Origin: Micromonospora tarapacensis
GTDB taxonomy: Bacteria; Actinomycetota; Actinomycetes; Mycobacteriales; Micromonosporaceae
NCBI RefSeq assembly: GCF_019697375.1
Contig: NZ_JAHCDI010000003.1
Coordinates: forward strand, 930,001-994,000
Length of the DNA stretch: 64,000 bases
Reading direction: 5' to 3'
The notes under the pieces are model-generated. The model ran no database searches. It was not told the origin of the DNA and saw only the letters and a list, made by a program, of their open reading frames with translations. Positions within the stretch are counted from its first letter, which is position 1. Every line of letters begins with the position of its first letter. This document shows, in pieces, positions 1 to 8,519 of the stretch. A program made the position numbers and the translations under genes.

Positions 1-272
1 TCGGGCACCGGTTCGCCGGTGAGCTCCAACTTCTCGGCCCGCGCCAGGTACTCCCGGCACCCCTGGGCGAACATCGCGTCGTAGATGGCGTGCTTGGAGT
101 CGAAGTACGAGTACAGCGACGGAGCCTGCATGCCGACGGTCCAGGCGACATCACGCAAAGTGATGTTGGAGAGTCCCTCGGCGCTGGCCACCTGCCATGC
201 CGCCTCGATGATCTCCGTGATCATCACCGAACGGCGTTCGAGCTTCCTATCGATGTTCGCTTTCCCTAACAT
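1..272 (-). CDS. TetR-family transcriptional regulator (partial)
   Basis: The reading frame starts at the ATG at 272 and runs off the left edge of the window, leaving about 90 residues. The N-terminus has the TetR helix-turn-helix pattern: an ITEIIEAAWQVASAEGL helix, then ITLRDVA, then a recognition helix ending in SLYSYFDSK. Proteins of this family dimerise and repress promoters until a ligand binds the C-terminal domain, which lies outside the window. No ribosome-binding site precedes the ATG, and the start codon sits inside an inverted repeat that may be its own operator. The ligand and target genes cannot be inferred from this fragment. Confidence 0.85.
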   Translation of the reverse strand, partial: MLGKANIDRKLERRSVMITEIIEAAWQVASAEGLSNITLRDVAWTVGMQAPSLYSYFDSKHAIYDAMFAQGCREYLARAEKLELTGEPVP

Positions 273-279
273 GGTTAGG
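265..279. promoter_or_regulatory. Inverted repeat over the tetR start, possible auto-operator
   Basis: CCTAAC-ATG-GTTAGG is a perfect 6-bp inverted repeat with a 3-base spacer, and it covers the start codon of the TetR-type gene. A palindrome at a tetR start is typical of an autoregulatory operator. That role is inferred. Confidence 0.45.
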
Positions 280-346
280 ATCGTCGGGCATGGTGAGACG
301 GGATGTCAAGAGCTCATCGACTCGTGACACCCAGCGCCGGTCGCTC

Positions 347-2095
347 CTACCCCTGGACCCAGACCGTCACGTCGGTGGGGACCCGGCCGGACTCGTCGAG
401 CGGAGCGCTGCTGAGCAGCAGCTCACCGGCGGGCACGTCGACGGCGGCGGCGCCGAAGTTGGTCAGGACGACCAGCTCGCCGTTGCGGAAGGCCAGCACC
501 TCGTCGCCGGAGGAGAGCCACTCCAGCGTCCCCCGGCCCAGCCCGTACGTGCGGCGCAGCCGCAGCGCGACCCGGTACATCTCGTACGTCGAGCCGGGCA
601 CCCCGCGCTGGCGGTCGAGCGCGTACTCGGCCCAGACCGGCGGCTGCGGCAGCCAACTCGCGTCGGTCGGCCCGAAGCCGTACGACGGCGCGTCGGCCTC
701 CCACGGGATCGGCACCCGGCAGCCGTCCCGGCCACGCTGGGTGTGCCCGCTGCGTTCCCAGGTCGGATCCTGGCGGGCCTCGTCGGGCATGGTGGTGTGC
801 TCCGGCAGCCCGAGTTCCTCGCCCTGGTAGAGGTACGCCGAGCCGGGCAGGGCGAGCATCAGCAGGGTGGCCGCCCGGGCCCGCCGCAGGCCGGTCGCCG
901 CGTCCGGCTGCTCGTCACCGAGGCCGATGCCGTTGGGCCGGGGAGTGCCGACCGGCAGACCGAGCCGGGAGGCGTGCCGCACCACGTCGTGGTTGGAGAG
1001 CACCCAGGTGGTGGGTGCGCCGACCGTGTCGGTGGCCGCCAGCGAGCGCGTGATCACCGCGTACTGGGCGGGGGCCGTCCAGGAGGCGAGCAGGTACTCG
1101 AAGTTGAACGCCTGGTGCATCTCGTCGGGGCGGACGTACCGGACCAGCCGTTCGGCCGGCTCCACCCACGCCTCGGCGACCAGGATCCGCTCACCGGGGT
1201 AACCGTCCAGCAGCCGCCGCCACTCCCGGTAGATCTCGTGTACGCCGTCCTGGTCCCACATGGGCGGGCGGGGCTTGTCCGCCTCCTGCCCGGACAGGAT
1301 CTCCTGCGGTTCCTGCCAGTCGGCCAGGTCGGCCTGCTTGATCAGGCCATGCGCCACGTCGACCCGGAAGCCGTCCACGCCACGGTCCAGCCAGAACCGC
1401 AGCACGTCCAGGAACTCCGCGCGCACCTCGGGGTTGTCCCAGTTCAGGTCGGGCTGGGCGGAGTCGAACAGGTGCAGGTACCACTGGCCGTCGGCGACCC
1501 GGGTCCAGGCCGGGCCGCCGAAGACGCTCCGCCAGTCGTTGGGCGGTTCGGCACCGTCCGGCCCGCGGCCCTCGCGGAAGACGTAGCGCTGCCGCTCGGC
1601 ACCGCCCGGTCCGGCGGACAGGGCGGCCTGGAACCAGGCGTGTGCCGAGGAGGTGTGGTTGGGCACCAGGTCGACGATCACCCGAATCCCGCGGGCGTGG
1701 GCCTGCGCGATGAGGTCGTCGGCGTCGGCGAGCCTGCCGAACAGCGGCTCGACACCCCGGTAGTCGGCCACGTCGTACCCGGCGTCGGCCTGCGGCGACG
1801 GGTAGAAGGGGGAGAGCCAGACGGCGTCGACGCCCAGCTCCGCCAGGTGGCCGAGGCGAGCGGTGATGCCGGGCAGGTCGCCGATGCCGTCACCACCGGA
1901 GTCGGCGAACGAGCGCGGGTAGATCTGGTAGATCACGGCCTCCGTCCACCAGCCGGTGGCCGGGTTGGCGGGCGGGGCCTGGTGGGTCGTGTTGTCGTTC
2001 AGGGCGTACTCCCATGGTCGAACCGTGCGGGCCGGCGGTCCCGGCGACGGTGATGCCTGCCGTTCAGTGTGCCCGCGCGGGTGCGGTCGATTCAC
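347..2095 (-). CDS. GH13 alpha-glucosidase / oligo-1,6-glucosidase
   Basis: This is a cytoplasmic glycoside hydrolase family 13 enzyme expected to release glucose from short alpha-glucosides. The N-terminal barrel begins with WWTEAVIYQIYPRSFADS and VPNHTS. The catalytic elements are visible: DGFRVDVAHG (nucleophile Asp), VAEAWVE (acid/base Glu) and LSNHDVVRH (transition-state Asp). About 550-580 residues is normal for the family. It is the last gene of the sugar-uptake cluster and would hydrolyse the imported sugar. The only in-frame ATG, at 2095, overlaps the end of the upstream lacI-type gene by 32 bases. The conserved part starts about 45 residues later, so the true start is uncertain. No signal peptide is seen. 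Confidence 0.9.
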   Translation of the reverse strand: MNRPHPRGHTERQASPSPGPPARTVRPWEYALNDNTTHQAPPANPATGWWTEAVIYQIYPRSFADSGGDGIGDLPGITARLGHLAELGVDAVWLSPFYPSPQADAGYDVADYRGVEPLFGRLADADDLIAQAHARGIRVIVDLVPNHTSSAHAWFQAALSAGPGGAERQRYVFREGRGPDGAEPPNDWRSVFGGPAWTRVADGQWYLHLFDSAQPDLNWDNPEVRAEFLDVLRFWLDRGVDGFRVDVAHGLIKQADLADWQEPQEILSGQEADKPRPPMWDQDGVHEIYREWRRLLDGYPGERILVAEAWVEPAERLVRYVRPDEMHQAFNFEYLLASWTAPAQYAVITRSLAATDTVGAPTTWVLSNHDVVRHASRLGLPVGTPRPNGIGLGDEQPDAATGLRRARAATLLMLALPGSAYLYQGEELGLPEHTTMPDEARQDPTWERSGHTQRGRDGCRVPIPWEADAPSYGFGPTDASWLPQPPVWAEYALDRQRGVPGSTYEMYRVALRLRRTYGLGRGTLEWLSSGDEVLAFRNGELVVLTNFGAAAVDVPAGELLLSSAPLDESGRVPTDVTVWVQG

Positions 2096-3098
2096 GCACG
2101 ACCAGCCGAGTGGGCAGGATCACCGCCGAATCGGGTGTGATCAGGCCGGCGGCGGCGGTCCGGCTACAGAGCGGGTCGAGCAGCATCTTCGCCGCCAACT
2201 GGCCCTGCTCCGCCGCCGGCTGGGCGATGGTGCTCAGGCCGAGCACGCCGGAAAGGGCGTGGTCGTCGATGCCGATCACGCTGACATCCTGTGGGACTCG
2301 CAGGCCGGCGTCGCGTAGCGCGGTCAGCGCCCCCATCGCCATCTCGTCGCAGGCCGCGAAGATGGCCGTCGGCGGATCGCCCCGGCGCAGCAGCTCCTCG
2401 GTGGCCCGGGTGCCGCCGGCGATGTCGAAGCGGGACTCGGCGTCGAGCTCCGGATCCGGGTGCAGCCCCGCCGCGCGCAGCGCCTCGTGGTAGCCGCGGC
2501 GGCGGTCCAGGTGCGCGGTGAAGGCGAGCTCGTCGTCGGGATCACCGGAGATGTGCGCGATCCGGCGGTGCCCGAGATCCAGGAGGTGCCGGGTCGCGGT
2601 CCGCGCCGCGGCCACGTCGTCGATGCGTACGCAGGGCCAGCCGGGCACGCTCGTGCCGGAGCTGATGGTCACCCCGGGCAGCTCCAGCGCGGCGAGGGCG
2701 GTCAGGTCGGTCCCCCGCAGCGGTGTGGCGACCAGCATGATCGCGTCCACCCGCTTGTGCAGGCTGGCGGCGGTCAGCAGGCGCTGCCGGTTGTGTTCTC
2801 GCCCGCCGAGGTTGTGCAGCAGCAGGTCGTAGCCGGCCTGGTGGAAGAAGTCCTCGACCGCCTCGACGACCACTCCGAAGAACCAGCGGGTGATCCGTGG
2901 AACCACCACCGCCACGGTGCCGGTCCGGCCGCCGGCCAGCCGCGAGGCGCTCGGCGAGACGGCGTACTGCAACTGCTCGGCCGCGGCCAGCACTCGCCGG
3001 CGGGTCGCCGCGGAAACCGTCGGCAGTCCGCGCAGTGCCCGGGAGACGGTGGCCGTGGAGACTCCGGCCAGCCGGGCGACGTCGTCGATCCTCGTCAC
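2064..3098 (-). CDS. LacI-family transcriptional repressor of the sugar cluster
   Basis: The protein opens with a LacI helix-turn-helix (RIDDVARLAGVSTATVSRAL), followed by the hinge (SPSASRLAGGRTGTVAVVVP) and a periplasmic-binding-protein-like sensor domain. I chose the GTG at 3098 because it places the HTH at the extreme N-terminus; a longer frame to 3152 exists. The gene lies between the ABC permease genes and the GH13 gene on the same strand. A hairpin at 3123-3154 separates it from the permeases, so it may have its own transcript. The likely target is the operator at 6677-6690 upstream of the binding-protein gene. Confidence 0.92.
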   Translation of the reverse strand: MTRIDDVARLAGVSTATVSRALRGLPTVSAATRRRVLAAAEQLQYAVSPSASRLAGGRTGTVAVVVPRITRWFFGVVVEAVEDFFHQAGYDLLLHNLGGREHNRQRLLTAASLHKRVDAIMLVATPLRGTDLTALAALELPGVTISSGTSVPGWPCVRIDDVAAARTATRHLLDLGHRRIAHISGDPDDELAFTAHLDRRRGYHEALRAAGLHPDPELDAESRFDIAGGTRATEELLRRGDPPTAIFAACDEMAMGALTALRDAGLRVPQDVSVIGIDDHALSGVLGLSTIAQPAAEQGQLAAKMLLDPLCSRTAAAGLITPDSAVILPTRLVVRESTAPARAH

Positions 3099-3122
3099 GG
3101 TGGAAACCCCGCTCAGGTCCCG

Positions 3123-3154
3123 CCGTGGTGCCGCCGCGGGCGGCGGCACCACGG
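3123..3154 (-). terminator. Hairpin after the MalG-type permease
   Basis: There is a perfect 14-bp stem (CCGTGGTGCCGCCG and its complement) with a 4-base loop, between the stop of the permease gene and the start of lacI. No long T tract follows, so it may only weaken read-through. Confidence 0.6.
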
Positions 3155-3159
3155 GCGGA

Positions 3160-4125
3160 TCAGCCCTTGACGCTGCCGGCGAGCAGCCCTCGGACGAAGT
3201 AGCGCTGCAACGACAGGAACACGATCAGCGGTACGACGATCGAGACGAACGCTCCGGCGGTCAGCCGTTGCCACTCGTTGCCCCGGGTGCCGGCCAGTTC
3301 GGCCAGCCGGACGGTGAGTGGTGCGGTGACATCGCTGCCACCGGCGAAGATGAGTGCGACCAGCAGGTCGTTCCAGACCCAGAGGAACTGGAAGATGCCG
3401 AACGCGGCCAGGGCGGGTGCGATCAGCGGCAGGACGATGGTGCGGAAGATCTTGGGGTGGGTGGCACCGTCGACCCGGGCCGCCTCCATCAGGTCCTTGG
3501 GCAGTTGCGAAACGAAGTTGTGCAGCAGGTACACGGCGAACGGGAGGGCGAAGCAGGTGTGCGCGAACCACACCTGGGCGAAGTTCTGCGCGCCGTCGAG
3601 GTTCCAGGCGGGCATCAGGGTGACGCCGCCCAGGCTGACCCCGCGCGAGAAGAAGCTCAGCAGCGGCACCAGGGCCATCTGCAGCGGCACGATCTGCAGC
3701 GCGAAGATGCCGATGTACACCCAGTCCCGACCGCGGAAGTTGATCCATGCCAGCGCGTACGCGGCCAGGGCCGCGAACGCGAGCGGGAACAGCACCGCCG
3801 GCAGGGTGATCACCAGGGAGTTGACGAAGTAGCCGGCGAGCTGCCCGGATGACGACGACTGCCCGAACAGCACATCCTGATAGTTGTCGAGGGTGAACTG
3901 GGGATCCCGGAAGAACGTCCACCAGCCGGAGGTCTTGATCTGGTTCTCCGGCCGGAAGGAGCTGACGAGCAGACCGAAGGTCGGGATGGTCCAGACGACC
4001 GCGATGATGATGGCGATGAGGCTCGCGGCACGGGTGTTGAGCCGCTTGCGTACCCGGGACGCCCGGGTCGACTGCTCGCTGGTGGCCTGGCTGCCGGCGG
4101 CGACCGGGGGAGTGGTCGTGGTCAT
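3160..4125 (-). CDS. Carbohydrate ABC transporter permease, MalG type
   Basis: This is an inner-membrane permease of a binding-protein-dependent sugar importer, 321 residues. It has a long N-terminal tail, a first membrane segment (ASLIAIIIAVVWTIPTFGLLV), five more hydrophobic segments, and the permease EAA-type loop (DLMEAARVDGATHPKIFRTIVLP) where the ATPase docks. It starts one base after the stop of the upstream MalF-type gene, so the two are co-translated and should form a heterodimer. No ATPase is encoded nearby. In many actinobacteria a shared MsiK-type ATPase from elsewhere energises such importers. Confidence 0.93.
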   Translation of the reverse strand: MTTTTPPVAAGSQATSEQSTRASRVRKRLNTRAASLIAIIIAVVWTIPTFGLLVSSFRPENQIKTSGWWTFFRDPQFTLDNYQDVLFGQSSSSGQLAGYFVNSLVITLPAVLFPLAFAALAAYALAWINFRGRDWVYIGIFALQIVPLQMALVPLLSFFSRGVSLGGVTLMPAWNLDGAQNFAQVWFAHTCFALPFAVYLLHNFVSQLPKDLMEAARVDGATHPKIFRTIVLPLIAPALAAFGIFQFLWVWNDLLVALIFAGGSDVTAPLTVRLAELAGTRGNEWQRLTAGAFVSIVVPLIVFLSLQRYFVRGLLAGSVKG

Positions 4126-4126
4126 C

Positions 4127-5179
4127 TCAGGCCTCCCGTCGCTGCTGGCGGATGTTGCGGATCTGGAAGATCACGATCGGTACCACCAGGACGAAGAGGA
4201 AGACCGCCAGGGCGGAGCCCTGACCGTTCTGGCCGTACCGGAACGCCTGGTTGTACATCTCGTTGGCGATCACGCTGGTGTCGTAGTTGCCGTTCGTCGT
4301 GGTGCGGACGATGTCGAAGACCTTCAGCGTGGCGATCGAGATGGTGACCACCACCACGATCAGCGCGGGCCGGATGCTCGGCAGGGTGATCTGCCGGAAC
4401 ATCTGCCAGGGGCTGACCCCGTCGAGGCGGGCGGCCTCGATGATGTCGGCCGGGATGGCCTTGATCGCCGCGGAGAGCACCACCATGGCGAAGCCGGCCT
4501 GGATCCACACCATGATCACGAGCAGCAGCAGCGTGTTCAGCGGTGAGTCGAGCAGCCACTGCCGAGGCTCGCCGCCGAGGCTGACCATGATCTGGTTCAG
4601 CAGGCCGATCTGTTCCTGCTCCTGGCTGCGGAAGGCGTACACGAACTTCCAGATGATGCTGGCGCCGACGAACGAGATCGCCATCGGCATGAAGATCAGC
4701 GACTTGGCCACCGCCTCCAGCCGCACCTTGTCGACCAGCACGGCGTAGAGCAGACCCATGCAGCTCGCCGCCAGCGGCACCAGGGTGACCCAGACCAGGG
4801 TGTTGAGCAGCACCCGCACGATCGCGTCGTCGGCGAACATCCAGCGGTAGTTGTCCAGGCCCACGAAGTTCTGGCTGCTGCCGTCCATGAAGGACAGCAG
4901 GGTGGTCCGGAGCGCCGGGACGACCAGACCGATCATCAGCAACAGCACGGTCGGCAGCAGGAAGAACAGCGCGAACAGCCCTTCCCGGGGCTTGGCCCGC
5001 CGACGCGGCGGCGCCCCGCTGGCGGACGCGGCGACGAATCGCGCCTCGCGGCGCCGGGCGAAGAAGGCCGGTACCGCGTCGAGCAGCATGAGCAGACCGC
5101 CGACCACCACCGCGAAGGCGATCAGCCCCCACAGCAGCATCATGAGTTTCGGCGTCTGGTCGGCGAAGTCGAAGTTCAT
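4127..5179 (-). CDS. Carbohydrate ABC transporter permease, MalF type
   Basis: This is an inner-membrane permease of 350 residues. Two hydrophobic segments near the N-terminus flank a basic linker (RRREARF, PPRRRAKP), then come further membrane helices and the EAA loop (IIEAARLDGVSPWQMFRQITLP). The ATG at 5179 has a good ribosome-binding site (GGGAGGG five bases upstream), so I prefer it to a TTG one codon earlier. It lies between the binding-protein gene and the MalG-type gene. A 34-base perfect palindrome upstream at 5209-5242 probably lowers its expression relative to the binding protein. Confidence 0.93.
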   Translation of the reverse strand: MNFDFADQTPKLMMLLWGLIAFAVVVGGLLMLLDAVPAFFARRREARFVAASASGAPPRRRAKPREGLFALFFLLPTVLLLMIGLVVPALRTTLLSFMDGSSQNFVGLDNYRWMFADDAIVRVLLNTLVWVTLVPLAASCMGLLYAVLVDKVRLEAVAKSLIFMPMAISFVGASIIWKFVYAFRSQEQEQIGLLNQIMVSLGGEPRQWLLDSPLNTLLLLVIMVWIQAGFAMVVLSAAIKAIPADIIEAARLDGVSPWQMFRQITLPSIRPALIVVVVTISIATLKVFDIVRTTTNGNYDTSVIANEMYNQAFRYGQNGQGSALAVFLFVLVVPIVIFQIRNIRQQRREA

Positions 5180-5208
5180 CAACCCTCCCAGGGGTTCTCG
5201 GCAGAGCC

Positions 5209-5242
5209 GGTGGGCCGGTCCGCGATCGCGGACCGGCCCACC
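5209..5242. promoter_or_regulatory. Perfect 34-base palindrome between binding-protein and permease genes
   Basis: A perfect self-complementary palindrome (GGTGGGCC...GGCCCACC) fills the gap between the solute-binding-protein stop and the MalF start. Intercistronic hairpins at this position are known to stabilise the binding-protein mRNA and thin out transcription into the permease genes. No T run follows, so it is probably not a complete terminator. Confidence 0.6.
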
Positions 5243-5249
5243 GCTGGGC

Positions 5250-6599
5250 TCACTTCCAGCTGCTCTCGATGCCCTGGAGTACGGAGGCGGTGTCGCCGCC
5301 GTTGATCCACTCGACCATGCCCTTCCAGAAGGTCCCGGCGCCGACGGCGGCGGGCATCAGGTCGGAACCGTCGAACCGGAAGACCGAGCTGTCGTCCTGG
5401 AGGATCTCCACCGACAGCTTGTCGATCGGGTTGGCGACGTTGGCCAGGTCGACCTTGTTGTTCGCCGACACCCAGTCGCCGATCTTCGCCCGGCTGTTGG
5501 CGTGCTCGCCCGATGCGAGGTAGGTCTGCACCGCCTGCACCTCGGGACGGTCGTTGAAGGCCGCCACGAACTCGCCGCCGCCCAGCACCGGCTTGCCCTT
5601 GGCCGGGTCGATGGCCGGGAAGTAGAACGCGAAGACGTCGCCGTCCTCGGCCACCCGGGTGCCCTCCGGCCACTGGTTGGCGTAGAACGAGGCCTGGCGG
5701 TGCAGCGCGCAATTGCCGGCCGTGATCGGCACGCCGGCCTCCTGGAAGGAGGTGGTGGCGATGCTGCGCACGCCGCCGAAGCCGCCGTTGACGTACTTGT
5801 CGTTCTTCAGGATGGTGCCGGCGCGGTTCAGCGCCTCGGCGACCCGCGGGTCGTTGAACGGGATCTCGTGCGTGGTCCACTGGTCGTAGACCTCGGGGGT
5901 CTGCGTCCGCAGCATCACGTCCTCGATCCAGTCCGTGGCCGGCCAGCCGGTGGCCTCACCGGACTCGATGCCGGCGCACCACGGCTTGACGCCGCTGTCG
6001 GCGATCGTGTCGCTGAGCTTGATCATGTCGTCCCAGGTGGTCGGGACGGTCCAGCCCTTCTCCTGGAACATCTTCGGCGAGTACCAGACGAACGACTTCA
6101 CGTTCGACCCGAGCGGCGCGCCGTAGAAGGTGCCGTTGACGGTGCTGTACTTCAGCCAGTCGGCCGGGTAGTTCGCCTCGGCCATCGCCTTGGTCTCGGC
6201 GCTGGCCGCCTTCACCTGGTCGCGCTCGGCGAACCGTTGCAGCAGGCCGGGCTGAGGGATGAAAGCCAGGTCGGGGGCGTTGCCACCGTCGACCCGTACG
6301 GGGAGCTGGGCCTCGAACTCGCCACTTCCCTCGTGGTTGACCGTGATGCCGGTGCAATCCTCGAACTGCTTCCAGGACTGGGCCAGGCGGTCGGCCTCGA
6401 TGTCCCGGATCGACGAGTAGATGGTTACCGTCTTGCCGTCGTGGCCCTGGTACGTCTCGTACGGGGCGCACTCGGCGGAATCGGCGTCGCTGGTGCCGCC
6501 GTTGCTGCTGCTTCCGGTGCCGCAGGCGGTGGCGCTGAGCGCCAGTCCGATCGCGCCAGCGATCGCGAGGGCCTGGCGTGGCCTGGCAAAGATCGCCAT
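5250..6599 (-). CDS. Extracellular sugar-binding lipoprotein of the ABC importer
   Basis: This is the secreted, membrane-anchored solute-binding component that should deliver a sugar to the MalF/MalG pair. Residues 1-26 form a lipoprotein signal peptide ending in the lipobox LSATAC, so the mature protein begins at that Cys. The rest is a bacterial extracellular solute-binding protein of type 1 (TVTIYSSIRDIEADRLAQSW, W..F..CTGITVNHEGSGEFE), 449 residues, which is normal for alpha-glucoside or oligosaccharide binders. It is the first gene of the cluster and has a LacI-type operator about 80 bases upstream. The GH13 partner suggests an alpha-glucoside, but the substrate is not proven. Confidence 0.92.
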   Translation of the reverse strand: MAIFARPRQALAIAGAIGLALSATACGTGSSSNGGTSDADSAECAPYETYQGHDGKTVTIYSSIRDIEADRLAQSWKQFEDCTGITVNHEGSGEFEAQLPVRVDGGNAPDLAFIPQPGLLQRFAERDQVKAASAETKAMAEANYPADWLKYSTVNGTFYGAPLGSNVKSFVWYSPKMFQEKGWTVPTTWDDMIKLSDTIADSGVKPWCAGIESGEATGWPATDWIEDVMLRTQTPEVYDQWTTHEIPFNDPRVAEALNRAGTILKNDKYVNGGFGGVRSIATTSFQEAGVPITAGNCALHRQASFYANQWPEGTRVAEDGDVFAFYFPAIDPAKGKPVLGGGEFVAAFNDRPEVQAVQTYLASGEHANSRAKIGDWVSANNKVDLANVANPIDKLSVEILQDDSSVFRFDGSDLMPAAVGAGTFWKGMVEWINGGDTASVLQGIESSWK

Positions 6600-6676
6600 G
6601 CCGTCCTCCTTCCTAGCCGGCGCCGGCCGGGATCGCGTCCGGTTGACCTGGCGCCGGTCCGATGGGCGTTGTCACA

Positions 6677-6690
6677 TGTAAGCGCTTGCA
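6677..6690. promoter_or_regulatory. LacI-type operator upstream of the sugar-uptake cluster
   Basis: TGTAAGCGCTTGCA is a near-perfect palindrome with the centre AAGCGCTT, typical of LacI/GalR-family operators with a central CG. It lies about 80 bases before the binding-protein start and is the obvious target of the LacI-type repressor in the same cluster. Confidence 0.7.
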
Positions 6691-6893
6691 TCGGGGTGCG
6701 GTCCACCCTTGGACGGACACGACCGAGTAACAATCCGGAAACCTGGCGACGCGGATTGGGCGCGCTCCCAGCGGCCCTATCCACCCTCACCGATAAGTGA
6801 AGAATCTTTTTCGTTCGAACCGGGCCGACAGAAGATTTCCGGCATCGGAGCGGTTCGATGGGCAAACTTGGCCGGATCGATCGGTGATGCGGC

Positions 6894-7145
6894 TCAGCCG
6901 TTCAGCCGCCAGACCGAGTAGTCGAGCGACGCGGCGAAGGTGACCCAGGCCCAGTAGGGCAGCAGCAGCGCCGCCGCCGCACGGCTGGCGCAGACCGGGC
7001 CGAGCAGCCAGGACGGCGGCGACCAGGCGGGCCGGTCGAGGCTCGCGTACTCGTCGGCGGCGAGGACCGCCGCCGCGAACACGGCCCCCACCCGCCACTG
7101 ACGTGCGCCGTCCCGGCGCCCGGTCGCTGCCGTCGTCGTCCGCAT
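6894..7145 (-). pseudogene. tspO/MBR-family gene with internal deletion
   Basis: The 83-codon frame joins two separated parts of a TspO/MBR membrane protein. The first is the segment around YASLDRPAWSPPSWLLGPV, near residues 30-50 of a normal protein. The second is the C-terminal helix AAALLLPYWAWVTFAASLDY followed by SVWRLNG. Normal TspO has about 150-160 residues and five membrane helices, so roughly 70-80 residues from the middle are missing and only parts of two helices remain. The junction is in frame, which points to a deletion rather than a frameshift. A functional tryptophan-rich sensory protein is unlikely. Confidence 0.7.
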
Positions 7146-7323
7146 GGCGGGAGGTTCTCCGGCCGGCGGGGGCGGCAAACCTGTCATCGCGAACCCTCGG
7201 GAGTCCCGACCCGCCGCAGACGGCACGCCGGGATCGCCGCGTCCGGTGGCTCCTGTCGGGAGGACGGAGTTCCGGTCACGACGACCCCGGCGGGTCCGTC
7301 ACGCGACGCCCTGCGCCGCGATG

Positions 7324-7467
7324 TCAATTGAAGATGCTGACACCACCCGGGCCGACGAGCAGCCCGACGACGATGAGGACGATGCCCCAGAGGATCTGCC
7401 GGCGGAACAGCGCGAGGATGCCGGCAACCACCAGTACGACTGCGAGAATCCAGAGAATCAGCTCCAT
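7324..7467 (-). CDS. GPGG-motif small membrane protein
   Basis: This 47-residue gene has two hydrophobic stretches (LILWILAVVLVVAGILAL and ILWGIVLIVVGLLVG) separated by FRRQ, and it ends in GPGGVSIFN. That ending is the hallmark of a small actinobacterial membrane protein family of unknown function. It begins inside the last codons of the upstream metallophosphoesterase gene (10-base overlap), so it may be translationally coupled to it. Confidence 0.85.
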   Translation of the reverse strand: MELILWILAVVLVVAGILALFRRQILWGIVLIVVGLLVGPGGVSIFN

Positions 7468-8234
7468 GTTTGCTGAATACCCCCGACGCCGACCCCGGAA
7501 ACCTCCCCCTGATCAAGGTGGTCACCCAGGTGGAAGACGCTGTACGCCTGCTTGATCACCGGGTGGGCGACGTTGCGGACGCGTACCCCGCCCGGCGTGG
7601 TGCCCCGCTCTGAGCCGTGGTGTGCGTGCCCGTGCAGGGCCAGCGCGGTCGGCGCCGAGTCGATCGCCTGTCCCAACTGGTAGCAGCCCAGGAACGGGTA
7701 GATCTCCAACGGCTCGCCGGCCAGGGTGTCCGGCACGGGCGAGTAGTGGCTCAGCGCCACCAGCACGTCACACTCCAGCGAGCGCAGCGCCTCGCCCAAC
7801 CGGTCGGCGCTCTCGGTGGTGGTGCGGACGAACGCCTTCATCTCCGGCTCGCCGAAGTCGCTGGCGCACCGGCCGGCGAAGCCGCCGCCGAAGCCCTTCA
7901 CGCCGGCGACACCGAGCCGGCCGCCGGGGCAGTCCAGCACCACACCGTCGCCTTCCAGCACGGTGATGCCCGCCTCCGCCAACGTGCCTACCACCTGTGG
8001 CACCTGGTCGCACTGGTGGTCGTGGTTGCCCAGCACGGCGATCACGGGGACCCCCAGCCCGCCGAACTCCCGGGCCACGCAGCGGGCCTCGGCCTCGGTG
8101 CCGTGCCGGGTCAGGTCACCGGCGAGCAGCAGCACGTCGGCGCTGGCGGGCAACTCCTCCAGGGCCGGCCGGAAGCGGCCGACCACGTCCTCGTCCAGAT
8201 GCACGTCGCCCACGGCGGCGATCCGGATAGCCAT
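7458..8234 (-). CDS. Metallophosphoesterase (calcineurin-like)
   Basis: This 258-residue phosphoesterase has the full set of metal-binding blocks in order: GDVHLD near the N-terminus, LAGDLTRHG, GNHDH, then LSHYSP and a C-terminal GHAHHG. These residues build a di-metal centre that hydrolyses phosphomono- or diesters. No signal peptide is seen, so it should act in the cytoplasm. It stands directly downstream of a BON-domain gene on the same strand and overlaps the GPGG peptide gene. The substrate cannot be told from sequence. Confidence 0.9.
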   Translation of the reverse strand: MAIRIAAVGDVHLDEDVVGRFRPALEELPASADVLLLAGDLTRHGTEAEARCVAREFGGLGVPVIAVLGNHDHQCDQVPQVVGTLAEAGITVLEGDGVVLDCPGGRLGVAGVKGFGGGFAGRCASDFGEPEMKAFVRTTTESADRLGEALRSLECDVLVALSHYSPVPDTLAGEPLEIYPFLGCYQLGQAIDSAPTALALHGHAHHGSERGTTPGGVRVRNVAHPVIKQAYSVFHLGDHLDQGEVSGVGVGGIQQTWS

Positions 8235-8243
8235 CGAACCTCC

Positions 8244-8519
8244 TCAGGGCAGTTGCTCGATCTCCGTGGGCGCCTGCGCGCGGATCACCCCGATGTCGCT
8301 GGTGATCGGCACGTCCGGGAAGCGCTCGGCCACCCGGCGCAGGATCTCGTCCCGCCGGTGCGCGCTCTCCACCTCGCCGTACAGCACGAGGGCACGTTCG
8401 GTGCGGACCACGGTGATCCCCTGTTCGGCGACGGTCGGATCCTCGGCGAGCAGCCGGTGGATCTCCGCCTCGACGTACTCGTCAGGTGGCCCGGCGCCGG
8501 AGCCGCGGTGCACGGTCAC
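8244..8519 (-). CDS. BON-domain protein
   Basis: This 91-residue protein is essentially one BON domain. It has an N-terminal helix (YVEAEIHRLLAED), then VVRTERALVLYGEVESAHRRDEILRRVAERFP, with the conserved Gly after the strand. BON domains bind lipids or stabilise envelope complexes in some proteins; here there is no signal peptide or membrane segment. The start overlaps the stop of the upstream nucleotidyltransferase gene by four bases, so the two are translationally coupled. Confidence 0.85.
   Translation of the reverse strand: MTVHRGSGAGPPDEYVEAEIHRLLAEDPTVAEQGITVVRTERALVLYGEVESAHRRDEILRRVAERFPDVPITSDIGVIRAQAPTEIEQLP

Noticed and set aside
290..2053. Long plus-strand frame of 587 codons opposite the GH13 gene
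   Set aside because: High-GC genes produce long antisense frames. The minus strand has clear GH13 catalytic motifs, and the plus frame reads as Arg/Gly/Pro-rich nonsense.
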